Below, piece after piece: positions 9,703 through 18,283 of a stretch of 22,500 nt of DNA. The DNA is from Stramonita haemastoma. Taxonomy: Eukaryota > Mollusca > Gastropoda > Neogastropoda > Muricidae. Under the pieces are notes generated by a model, which was not told where the DNA came from, made no database searches, and was given only the letters and a program-made list of their open reading frames with translations. The DNA is taken from NCBI GenBank assembly GCA_030674155.1, contig CM060325.1, forward strand, positions 25,635,422 to 25,657,921. Reading direction: 5' to 3'. The position numbers and the translations under genes are program-made. Position 1 is the stretch's first letter. The number at the start of each line of letters is the position of its first letter.

Positions 9703-9738
<36 letters not shown>
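9238..9738 (+). mobile_element. SINE-B, tRNA-derived, full length with long poly(A)
   Basis: The box A-like motif TATAGCCGAGTGGTTAAG begins at 9247, and box B GGGTTCAAATCTT is at 9317-9329. The A-to-B spacing of about 70 bases resembles a long-variable-arm (Leu/Ser class) tRNA. The body has CAGGTCAACTTCAAGTGCAG, ATCAAATACACAAATG and TAGCGTTCGGTGGATAACAG (9488-9507), then a C/A-rich stretch, then GGTCATGAACGCAAAAAATC and a 31-base A run (9708-9738). From memory the body matches a SINE common in gastropod genomes. The acceptor and T stems do not pair well, so it is not a working tRNA gene. Confidence 0.8.
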
Positions 9739-9741
<3 letters not shown>

Positions 9742-9774
9742 CAGCTGACACAGGATAGACTGTTGTATTCTTCT

Positions 9775-9868
9775 TCTCATTTTATTTATTATTCATTTAT
9801 TATTCATTTATTCTTTTATATCGAGGATAATGGAATAAGCATTCATATCCTTTTTTTTTCATCCAGTC
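9775..9868 (-). mobile_element. SINE-A copy 4, 3' fragment, antisense, abutting an exon
   Basis: On the + strand it reads TTTATATCGAGGATAATGGA, ATAAGCATTCATATCC, a T run and CATCCAGTC, the same order as the 3' ends of copies 3 and 5. It stops about 20 bases before the coding exon 4 acceptor (AG at 9887-9888), so its antisense T run lies in the polypyrimidine-tract zone. Confidence 0.82.
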
Positions 9869-9888
9869 TTCTCCTGTGGTGGTTGCAG

Positions 9889-10057
9889 GATTTCCACTCG
9901 CGGTCCAGCAACGCGATGCGGTTGCTGTGTAACGGGTACTACCCCGAGGTGCTGATCCTGGACCCCCACAGCTTCGAGATTATCCACACCCTGTGCTCCC
10001 AGGTCAGCCCTGACTGGATCAGCGCCTGCTGCCACATCCTCCCGCCTAACAGACAGG
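9889..10057 (+). CDS. WDR7: WDR7 coding exon 4, third blade region
   Basis: The acceptor GGTTGCAG ends at 9888. The exon opens at phase 0 with DFHSRSSNAMRLLCNGYYPE, continues VLILDPHSFEIIHTLCSQ, then VSPDWISACCHILPPNRQ, and ends with one base (phase 1) before G|GTGGGT. Vertebrate WDR7 has, as remembered, RLLCHGHYPEILVVD and SKISPDWISS at this place. The match to the LLC-x-G-Y-PE and SPDWIS motifs is close and identifies the gene firmly. The G/C-rich codon use contrasts with the A/T-rich introns. A (TG)n array starts about 20 bases beyond the donor. Confidence 0.94.
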
Positions 10058-10078
10058 GTGGGTGGGTTTTTGGCATTT

Positions 10079-10280
10079 GGTGTGTGTGTGTGTGTGTATG
10101 GGTTTTTGGCATTGTTTGTGTGTGTGTGTTGGTGTGTGTGTGTGTGTGGTGTTGTGTGGTGTGTTTGGATTTTGTGGTGTGTGTGTGTTGTGTGTGTGTG
10201 TGTGTGGTGTGTGTGTGTGTGTGTGTGGTTTGGCATTTGGTGTGTGTGTGTGTTATTTTGTGTGTGTGTGTGTGTGTGTG

Positions 10281-10315
<35 letters not shown>

Positions 10316-10341
10316 GGGCATTTGTGTGTGTGTGTGTGTGT
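10079..10341 (+). repeat. (TG)n array with GGTTTTTGGCATT interruptions
   Basis: About 260 bases, with TTTTTGGCATT-type interruptions at about 10070, 10101, 10229 and 10312. These look like copies of one short interrupting motif that spread with the array. The array runs up to the 3' end of SINE-A copy 5. Confidence 0.95.
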
Positions 10342-10344
10342 TTT

Positions 10345-10684
10345 ATTATTTATTTTATTTTTTTGATTTATTTCTTTTATATCGAGGATAATGGGATAAG
10401 CACTCTTGTGCTTTTTTACATCCAGTCCCGTGTGTATGCAGTTTTGTAAATGTATCATCTGTTCCCACCGGCACACGATGGCCTACTCTTACAAAAAGCG
10501 GAACAGGATTTAACATGTGCGCAAGATGTTCTCTCGCACTTGGTTTATAGTCTCATCCGAAGGACTTTGGGGGAGAGTGGAGTCAGCACTGATGTTAACT
10601 CAGGAGAAAAATTTCCTCGACCGGAATTGAACCCGGGTTGTCAAATTGCCAGCGCAATGTTCTGACCACTAGCTATCGTTCCCC

Positions 10685-10685
<1 letters not shown>
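10345..10685 (-). mobile_element. SINE-A copy 5, full length, antisense (reference copy)
   Basis: This is the best-preserved copy. On the minus strand, box A (TAGTGGTCAGAAC) is at 10671-10659 and box B (GGGTTCAATTCC) at 10634-10623. The body has GTCCTTCGGATGAGACTATA, ACATCTTGCGCACATG, AGAGTAGGCCATCGTGTG and ATTTACAAAACTGCATACAC, and the 3' end has GCACAAGAGTGCTTATCCCA and TTATCCTCGATATAAAAG. Its length is about 340 bases. It is flanked by (TG)n on both sides. Confidence 0.88.
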
Positions 10686-10723
<38 letters not shown>

Positions 10724-10950
10724 GTGTGTGTGTGTGTGTGTGTGTTGTTGCGTGCGTGCGCATGCGTGTGTGTGTGTGTGTGTGTGGGTGTGTGGTGGGT
10801 TGTGTGGTGGGTTTGTGTGTGTTGACTTGTGCGTGTGCTTGTGTGTGTGTGTATGGAGGTGGGGTGGTAGGGTGGGGTTGTTCCTGGGGTGGGGGAATTG
10901 TGGTGTAGGTTGTGCGTGTGTGTTTTGGTGTGTAGTTGTGCGAGTGTGTA
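10686..10950 (+). repeat. (TG)n / G-rich compound array
   Basis: (TG)n to about 10745, then TGCG-type variants (near 10750-10765), then G-rich GGTGGGGT blocks near 10855-10905. The G blocks could form quadruplexes on this strand. Confidence 0.93.
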
Positions 10951-10957
10951 GTTTTTT

Positions 10958-11124
10958 TATTTTATTTTATTTTAAAAATTCTTTTATATTGAGGATAAAC
11001 AGAATAAACATTCATGTGCTTTTTTTCATCCAGTCCCCGTGTGTATGCAGTTTTTGTAAATATTGTCATCTGTTCCCACTGGCACACAATGGCCTACTCT
11101 TAGGAAAAGTGGAACAGGATTTAA

Positions 11125-11125
<1 letters not shown>
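10958..11125 (-). mobile_element. SINE-A copy 6, 3' half, antisense
   Basis: The + strand shows TTTATATTGAGGATAAACAG, CATTCATGTGCTTTTT, CATCCAGTCC, TGTGTATGCAGTTTTTG, ATCTGTTCCCACTGGCAC and GGCCTACTCTTAGG, ending in ATTTAACGTG, where (TG)n takes over. The tRNA head is missing. Confidence 0.85.
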
Positions 11126-11323
<198 letters not shown>

Positions 11324-11469
11324 TGAGATAGATGTGACTTTTTCATGTTGCTGAGACAGCATGACTACCGCTGAAGGTGGTATGTGTATTATAGGCTGTG
11401 TTTCACACCAGGATACATTACATACAAGAAAGGGAAGAGCTCCTATCACTTCATTTGAAACTTTGATAA

Positions 11470-11535
11470 GCGGGATGGGATAGCCTGGTGGCTAGAGCAT
11501 TGTGCTCATGATTTGATGGGCTGGGGAATAAAGAT
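11470..11535 (+). mobile_element. SINE-A 5' head, sense
   Basis: GGGATGGGATAGCCTGGTGG and CTAGAGCATTGTGCTCATGA match the tRNA-like head of SINE-A copy 3 (minus strand of 8350-8398). The body does not follow, so it is a fragment. 11323-11469 and 11536-11700 show nothing else. Confidence 0.6.
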
Positions 11536-11702
11536 TGACTGGTCAAGTTCAGTAGTGCAGTTTACATCTTGCATGGATGCAGATGGCTAAGAATGGTGGA
11601 GATTAGTGTGTTATAATATGAGAAAAATTTAGAAGAAATCGGGCAGCCCAGCATGGAATAATGTTGTGGATGAGAGTTACGATTGATTTGCAATTAATAG
11701 TT

Positions 11703-11729
11703 TGTGTGTGTGTGTGTTTGTGTGTGTGT

Positions 11730-11806
<77 letters not shown>

Positions 11807-11862
11807 ATGTGCGCGTGCGTGTGTGCGTGCGTGCGTGCATGTGCACATGTGCATGTGTGTGT
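11703..11862 (+). repeat. (TG)n array abutting the coding exon 5 acceptor
   Basis: About 160 bases of (TG)n shift to GTGC/GCAT variants near 11795-11855 and end TGTGTGTGTACAG at the splice acceptor (AG 11865-11866). No separate polypyrimidine tract exists. Confidence 0.96.
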
Positions 11863-11866
11863 ACAG

Positions 11867-11937
11867 ATGATGTGATTCTGGCGATTTCTAACTCGGGAAC
11901 TGTGAAAGTATGGACCATAGTCGGCAATGAATCGAAG
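11867..11937 (+). CDS. WDR7: WDR7 coding exon 5
   Basis: The first two bases AT complete GAT with the G that ends the previous exon. Translation is DDVILAISNSGTVKVW, then TIVGNESK, ending at phase 0 before AAG|GTGGGC. The vertebrate counterpart, as remembered, is DTVVALSVTGILKVWIV, so the V-x-A-x-S-x-(S/T)-G-x-(V/L)-KVW blade signature is conserved. The acceptor is an uninterrupted (TG)n tract, which is unusual (see findings). The linker after KVW is about six residues shorter than I remember for vertebrates, so either the linker is short or a micro-exon remains unseen in intron 6. Confidence 0.92.
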
Positions 11938-11954
11938 GTGGGCTTCATCATTTA

Positions 11955-12245
11955 CTTCTCTTTTGCTGTTACCTGTATTGTCATCTTCTGTCTGTGATAA
12001 TAGTGCTACCTTATTTATTGCTACCCCTGTTGTTATCTTCATTGTGTCGTTGTTTTGGTGCTACATTATTGATCACTACCTCAGCTGTTATGTTATTTTT
12101 GTTATTTAAACTTGGGTACATTTTCGTTACATGTATTATCTTATCACTCCCTCTGTTACCTTTGTTATGTTATCTTTAGTCAGATATTCAGAGCTGTTGG
12201 GGGCGTTACCTTATTTATTACTACCTCTCTTGTTACTGTCATTAT
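11955..12245 (+). repeat. Degenerate tandem repeat of roughly 55-65 bases, 4-5 units
   Basis: The motif GCTACCTTATTTATTGCTAC followed by C(C/T)CTGTTGTTATCTTCATT recurs with many changes at about 11960, 12004, 12058, 12120 and 12208. The units are old and diverged. From 12246 to 12990 I see only A/T-rich intron, a short (CA)n at 12290-12315 and a (TG)n tract near 12453-12473. Confidence 0.55.
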
Positions 12246-12999
12246 GGGTTAGGGTCTTTTTTTAGGTTTAAACATTTTTTAAAAGTTACAGACACACACA
12301 CACATACACACACACCAGAACCAAAGAATATTGGAGTCCAATATCATTTCAACGCATCAGCAGTTCAGTACTTTAACAGGATTGTTATCAATACATAAAA
12401 TATATATGACTATAAACTTGTGTCAGACAACATTTACAATGACAGTGGTAACAGCGTGTGTGTGTGTGTGTGTGTCTGCTGAAGAGTGTGGTCAAACATT
12501 TTGGTACAGAGTTACTATGGACATTCTTTTATCATAAGACATAAGACATTTTTTCCCTCAATAATGAAATATGGACTGGGGCAAAGAAAAAGAATTGTTT
12601 TATAGAAACACTTAATCAGTGAATTCAGGGTACATAAGTAATAAAACACATAAGTATTCATATTTTTTACCCATAGTATTTCATATGTTTTGTGACCAGT
12701 TTCTTTCCTCTAAATACATAACAACATTTTTTTTTTCTATATCGTTTCAATTCATTGTATACAGTGATGTAATCTATGTGCATGATTCATTATTTCTTCT
12801 TGTAAAGAGTTGGTAGTGTTGCGTCCTACATATCTTTTTTTTTTTACTTGACTGTTTAGCACCATCCTCCCTTCACCCTGTCTATCATATTGTGGGTTTT
12901 TAAAATAATTATTTTCAGTCTTTTCAGTCCTGTTTGCATTATAACCTTGTTTATCTTCACTGTTATTATTGGCTTTATTTGGTCTTTATGTTTTTTGCT

Positions 13000-13482
13000 G
13001 TTGTAGTATCATTAGCAAGTAGTGTGCAGGATAAATCTAAAGATAATGGTTAAATCATTTACATACAGGGAGAATAACAAAGGGCCAAAAATGGAACCTT
13101 GGAGAATACCACATTGATTGGAATATAGTCTTAGATAATGTTGCTTAGATATAGTTTTTATTGTCTGTTATATATAAGAAGGACAAAAAAAAAGTTGAGC
13201 ATAAGGTGATAACTTATGAATTACCAGTTTTCCTAGGAGGACTTTATGACTGATAACAGTGATAATGCTGAATGCTGTGGCAAAATCTACAAATATAACA
13301 CTAGTAAATGTTTTGTTGTCCAAATTAGAAAGCCATCTCTTAGTTAGTGTTACAAGAAGTATATGTCACATATGGTTCTGTCGAAATCCAGAAGGATTGA
13401 GATGTATGAGATTGTACTTGTTTAAATGAGCAAGGAAGCAATTGTACATATGCTGCTCTAAAGGTTTTGAGAGAGGGGGGAG
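13000..13482 (-). pseudogene. Degenerate LINE reverse-transcriptase domain, antisense in intron 6
   Basis: Minus-strand translation in shifting frames gives the RT landmarks in order. LPPLSKPLEQHMYNCF and NLIHLNPSGFRQNH (13482-13370) are like the SK-x-LE-x-H and SGFR-x-x-H blocks. IFVDFATAF, then HKVLLGKL (about 13295-13215), corresponds to the first catalytic-Asp block. GILQGSIFGPLLFSLY (about 13120-13070) is the QGS-x-x-GPLLF block. LLANDTT (about 13030) sits at the (Y/A)DD position, with Asn in place of the first Asp. Stops and frameshifts separate the blocks, so it is inactive. A (GA)n/(GTGC)n simple repeat replaces the upstream part at 13471-13575. Sequence after the ANDT block is not recognisable with confidence. 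Confidence 0.75.
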
Positions 13483-13575
13483 AGAGAGAGAGAGAGTGAG
13501 AGTGTCTGTGTGTCTGTGTGTGCGTGCGTGTGTGTGCATGCGTGTGTGCATGTGTGTGTGCATGTATATGCACAC
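13471..13575 (+). repeat. (GA)n then (TG)n/(GCAT)n simple repeat
   Basis: GAGAGAGG and (GA)n to about 13500, then GTGTCTGTGTGTGCGTGCG-type repeats to about 13575. It cuts the antisense LINE relic. From 13576 to 14160 I see no supported gene. Confidence 0.93.
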
Positions 13576-14165
13576 AGTATACATTTCAGATAAATGTATA
13601 TGATTACTATTTTAACCCCCAGATGTGATATTTGCAGCAAGTGCCCAAGAGAGGGGAAAAGAGCACAGTGACTTCTTCAGTGCATCAGATAGTTCCCCAG
13701 GTCTTTCCTTCAGTTTTGTCTTAACGCGCTCTATGGCTGATTCTTGCCATTTTTCTTCCTCTTGTGCCACGCATATTGTGAAACTTGTTTTTCTCTGTAG
13801 ATTCATCTTTGAGCTTTTTCTGCTTTCAAGGTGTAGTAGTAGTTGGGGATTTTTAATATGTATATAAAAAAAAAAGCTTGAGCTTACAAACTATTCTGTC
13901 AGTGTTCTGGATATATTTTTCTGCTTTTTTTTTTCATTAGTCCTTTAAGTGGACATTGGAATGTTTCCTGTCTTGTGTTACTGCGGATGCTTTCTTTGGG
14001 CTCTGGCCAGTTTTTGTTTGATACAGTTCAAGGCTGTGGCTGCGAGTGTGGAGTATCAATCAGATGCTCTTCTTGTCACAGAGAGAGAGAGATATGATGC
14101 TGTTGTTTGCTTTGTTGGCTTTTTGCACAGACCCGTACCGATTGATCAGTGCTTTGTTCATGTCT

Positions 14166-14168
14166 TGA

Positions 14169-14199
<31 letters not shown>
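14166..14199 (+). repeat. (CTG)n trinucleotide tract
   Basis: About ten imperfect CTG units (GCTGCTGCTGTTGCTGCTGC...). It lies in an intron with no supported coding frame. 14200-14820 shows nothing else. Confidence 0.9.
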
Positions 14200-14823
14200 T
14201 AATCATAACTCTTTGCATTGGCTGAAGTGGCTTTTCTTCTGTAAATGAATCGATCGCAGGACATTCTGTGCTCTTTTGTTTACTGCTGGGTTAGGGAGTT
14301 TCTGTCAATGTTCAGCTGCAGATTATGCCAGTGCATCTTGTATGTTACAGATTTGTGTTGTACGTTTAATGCTTAACTTTGTTCGTATAAAGATGACACC
14401 ACGAGTTGCAAGGCCTGTGTGTAAACTTTCAGCAGTGTATGCCAAAAGTAAAAAAAAAAACCAAACCCCAACCCGATGTTCTCTTCGTCAGAACATAGAT
14501 TACAAAAACCATAGTGTTTTGAAGTGGGTACAGTTGGTTGTGGGTGTTATCGTAAAAGTAAAGACTGGTCTTTTTTTTGTTTTTGATGTCAAAACCATCT
14601 CTGGCTTGTTACAGTCGTAAAAGGGCAGACATTCTGGATTTTAACATTCACCAGTTTGAATGTAGATTGTTAGATATAATGCTTAAGGTCGATGTAGGAC
14701 ACCTTCCTCTTTCAACGAAGGTTATGCTTGTTTGTGACAAGGTGATGCAAATGTTTATCTGCAGAACCGTTGGTGAATGAAGGTGTTCAGTAGAGATCAG
14801 TAACTACTCTATGATGCTCAAGG

Positions 14824-14908
14824 TGGTAGTGTTGTCAGTGTAGTATACATAGTGTGGTAGTATATTCAGTGTGGTATAGTCAGTGTGGTATAGCCAATGA
14901 GGTACTAC
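14824..14908 (+). repeat. Short tandem repeat, TCAGTGTGGTATAG unit
   Basis: About five imperfect 14-18-base units (GTCAGTGTAGTATACATAG, TCAGTGTGGTATAG, CAGTGTGGTATAG, CCAATGAGGTACT). No coding role is visible. Confidence 0.75.
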
Positions 14909-15129
14909 TTCAGAGTTTGTGTCAAATTGAAGGAAGTTTTGAAATGGTGTAAATGGATTTGACCTCTGTATGCAGTAACCATTTGAATTCTGAAATGAGT
15001 ACAGAAGCATGAATTTTATGAATGTCATTTATTCCTATTTTACTGTAACTGATTATGTTGATCAAGAGAAAAGTTCTTTTAGGGGATTTGCTAGTATCAG
15101 AAATGGAATTTTCCGTTAAGCACAATACA

Positions 15130-15137
15130 GTGTGTGT

Positions 15138-15208
<71 letters not shown>

Positions 15209-15274
15209 GTGTGTGTGTGTGTGTGGTGTGGTGTGTGTGTGTGTGTGTGTGTGTGATGCATGGTGCATGCGTGC
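15130..15274 (+). repeat. (TG)n array, left arm of an inverted dinucleotide pair
   Basis: (TG)n with few interruptions, followed by GCATGGTGCATGCGTGCGTG. It is complementary to the (CA)n at 15339-15412. Confidence 0.96.
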
Positions 15275-15336
15275 GTGCGTGTGTGGTGTATCTATTTGCG
15301 TGTTTGTGTGTAACTGTATACATATGCTTGCCACTG

Positions 15337-15338
<2 letters not shown>

Positions 15339-15402
<64 letters not shown>

Positions 15403-15412
15403 CACACACACA
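15339..15412 (+). repeat. (CA)n array, right arm of an inverted dinucleotide pair
   Basis: About 35 CA units that can pair with the upstream (TG)n in a single RNA or DNA strand, with a spacer of about 65 bases. Confidence 0.96.
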
Positions 15413-15506
15413 ACATGTACACATTATATCACAAACAATACTTTGCATTCTGTTTCTGTTTGCGCACGCATGCGTGCATGCTGGGCTGGGCTGGGCTGGC
15501 TGGCAG

Positions 15507-15617
15507 ATGAAGATGGAGGACGAGAGCAAGCAGATCCGGTGTCTGAACGCCCAGACCCTGACCTGCTGCCCCTTCAACCAGCGCACTGTCCTCATCGTCT
15601 GCGCCAAGTACTGGCAG
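15507..15617 (+). CDS. WDR7: WDR7 coding exon 6
   Basis: The acceptor GGCTGGCAG ends at 15506. The 37 codons (phase 0 at both ends) read MKMEDESKQIRCLNAQTLTC, then CPFNQRTVLIVCAKYWQ, before CAG|GTCGGT. The vertebrate counterpart, as remembered, has EEESKPIYCQNCQSISFC and TQRSLLVVCSKYW, so the ESK-x-I-x-C, QR-x-(L/V)-L-(I/V)-VC-(A/S)-KYW pattern is clear. High G/C content contrasts with the flanks. The tract before the acceptor is CTGGG pentamers rather than pyrimidines, and a second in-frame AG lies six bases in, so a start at 15513 is possible. The donor has C at +3 and is weak. The next expected exon (vertebrate VFDAGDYS region) was not found up to 22500. Confidence 0.93.
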
Positions 15618-15689
15618 GTCGGTCGGTCTGTCTGCTGTCTGTACTGTCCTGTACTGTCCACTACACTTCTTTCTCCTCTCTTCCCTCTG

Positions 15690-15921
15690 TGTGTGTGTTT
15701 TTTGTTGGGTGTGTGTGGGTTTGTGTGTGTGGGTTTGTGTGTTTGTGGGTGTTTGTGTGTGTGTGTGTGGGGGGGGTTGTGTGTGTGTGTGGGGGGGGGG
15801 CGGGGGGTTGTGTGTGTGTGTGTGTGTGGGGGGGGGGTGTGTGTGTGTGTGTGGGGGAGGGGGGGTGGGGGGGGTTGTGTGTGTGTGTTTGGGGGGGTGT
15901 GGGGTTTGTTTTTGTGTGGTG

Positions 15922-15962
<41 letters not shown>

Positions 15963-16225
15963 TGTGGGTGGGTGTGTTTGGGTTTGTTGTTGTGTGTGTG
16001 TGTGTGTGTGTGTGTGTTGTGTGTGTGTTGTGGGTTTGGGTTTGTGTGTGTGGGTTTGGGTTTGTGTGTGTGTGGTTTGTGTTTGTGTGTGTGTGTTTGT
16101 GTATGTGGGTTTGTGTTTGTGTGTACATGGGGGGGGGGGGGGGGGGGGGGGGGTTGTGTGGTGAGTGTGTGTTCTGGGGGGGGGGGGGGGGGGGGGTGTT
16201 GTGGTGTGTGGGGGTAGTGTTGTTG
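15690..16225 (+). repeat. (TG)n / poly(G) compound array
   Basis: About 530 bases of TG, GGGTTTG and G runs, including G runs at 16129-16153 (25) and 16176-16196 (21). It has strong potential for G-quadruplexes on the + (mRNA-sense) strand. Apparent long open frames here are pure repeat translation. Confidence 0.95.
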
Positions 16226-16546
16226 TTTGTAGCAGGAGGGGAAGGGGGTGGGTGGATGAGTGTGTGTGTGTGGAGGGGGGTGGGGTTGGTGGGTGTTGAT
16301 GGTAGGACTAGTGTGTGTGGGTGTGATGGTTGGGTGGTGGTGTGTGTAATGACAATGTGTGTTGTGTGTGGGTGGGTGGGTCGATGGAAAGTGTTGTATA
16401 TTGGTGGTGGTGGTAAGGACACAAATGCATGCACACATATGTATATATATATTCGCTACATGCACATGAAAGAGAAAGAAAGAGACTGTGTCTATGTGTT
16501 TTACTTCAGTGTCTGTGTTTTGCCTACAAGTGTCTGGGAGGGAGGC

Positions 16547-16585
16547 AGAAGAGAGAGAGAGAGAGAGAGGGGGGGGGGGGGGGGA
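16547..16585 (+). repeat. Homopurine (GA)n(G)n tract
   Basis: A 39-base uninterrupted purine run, AGAA(GA)n then a long G run. 16590-17520 contains T/A-rich intron and nothing I can support as a gene. Confidence 0.93.
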
Positions 16586-17525
16586 TGGTAGATATTTTTC
16601 GCCTCAAGGCAATATTATTTTCTGGCTGTGTAGCTGTGTATGGGTCACACATTCTGTCAGTCTTGCCTCATATCGCAATAAAAATTTCCTGTTGAGTCTC
16701 TTTGACGAGAAAATGTCCCACTGGTCTGATCAACATTTCTGCCATCATTTTTTCCTTTTTTTTTTTTTTCTTTCTTGTTGGGCAACATTTTTTTTTTTCA
16801 AAGTGGGAACAATCAAGATGTGAATTCCTGTGGGTTTTTTTTGTGTGGAGAATCTGAGCAATTTAAAAAAAATGTTATTTTAAAGAAAAGCGATTACAGA
16901 TTGTGCATAAGGTAAGTGTCTTGATAGCAAGCACTTCGAAGTCAGGTGATGTGATAATGAAGTATACTTCATAACCATGAAATACAAATACAAATTATAC
17001 AAGTCCAAATTTTACACCTGTATACTTTATTATCTTAGAAACATAAAGAAATTCATGTCATTCACAATCATAGCTGAAAAAAAAATGAACATGTAAACAT
17101 TGTCACATAAAACATCACAAATCTATATCACAGTTTCAGGCAGACCTTTTCCTGTACCTATATTTAAACAAAGGTTGGTTTTTGGATTTGTTCTGTGGGT
17201 TCTGTATACGGGTCTGTAAAAGCTCTGATGTTGTATCTGTGATGGTCATTTGGGGAGGAGGGTAAGCTGTGAGCATCCCAACACTTATGGTTAGAAGGGT
17301 CAGATGGTTTGTTCCTGTTCGAAGCAGCAGTAAAAATGAATCCGAAGATGAAAGAAAAATAGAAGACAGATTAAACACGCACACGCCACCCACGCGCGAA
17401 AGCAGGCACCCCCGCCCCACCCCACTACACATACACTTACATGCACATGTGCATGTATGGCACACACACGATGCACGCATATCATGCATCATGCATGCCA
17501 CACATACACACGGATGCACCATCAG

Positions 17526-17591
<66 letters not shown>

Positions 17592-17630
17592 CCACACACA
17601 CACACACACACACACACACCACACACACAC
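17526..17630 (+). repeat. (CA)n array
   Basis: About 105 bases of (CA)n with two CCA slips, preceded by degenerate CACGATGCACGCAT-type repeats from about 17385. 17631-18280 is unique A/T-rich sequence with no supported feature. Confidence 0.96.
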
Positions 17631-18283
17631 TTTTCTAAAGAGTGCCTGTTTGAATATGTGAGGAAGCATATATATACCTTGATTTCTGAGTGTATAGAAA
17701 TATAAGTCTGAAATATGCAGAGCAGTGAGTAGGATATCTCAACCTCTTCTTCCCACATTCCTGACTAATTATTAATGTGTGCATTTTTTTTTGTTTGTTT
17801 TTTGTTTGATATTTTGAATACGATGATTGCGTGCACTGAATTATGTGTGTTTTATATTCTACCCAAAACAGTTACATTTAATGTGTGCATTTCAATATTT
17901 TTCAATGTTGATTCTAGATGTTTGGCATTCAGGGTTCTCCAACATAATGCAAAACCACTCTGAGCAGTGCTATCTCATTGACTTCATTAAAACTGAAAAA
18001 AAAAGTCTGCATCATTATTACATTATGTATATTATTAGGTTTGGTACAGATGAAGGTGTGGGTATTTTTGAATAAGTAGATATGAGATGCAACATTAGTA
18101 ACAGGTAAAAAAAAAGTTTGAATAATATAAAACAACTGCATCACGGATGACGGTGCCTTTGCAGTAGCCATGTGGATCATTTTGAGCCAAGCACCATTTC
18201 TGTTGATATTTCTGATCGGTCAGGTACTCGGCTCTGACCAATCACTGTTTCTGTTTTACTATAATTGCTCGTTTGCTTTACAG

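Noticed and set aside
13949..14248. Plus-strand 99-codon frame ending in poly-Leu from (CTG)n
   Set aside because: The composition is that of intron sequence, with no known motif; the Leu run comes from the CTG tract.
15116..16591. Very long open frames (hundreds of codons) on both strands across 15116-16591
   Set aside because: They translate dinucleotide and G-rich repeats (Cys-Val, His-Thr, Gly-rich). A TG or CA repeat has no stop codon in any frame, so open length means nothing here.
17136..17669. Minus-strand 177-codon frame
   Set aside because: Half of it is repeat translation; the rest has no recognisable domain, and no splice or homology evidence supports it.
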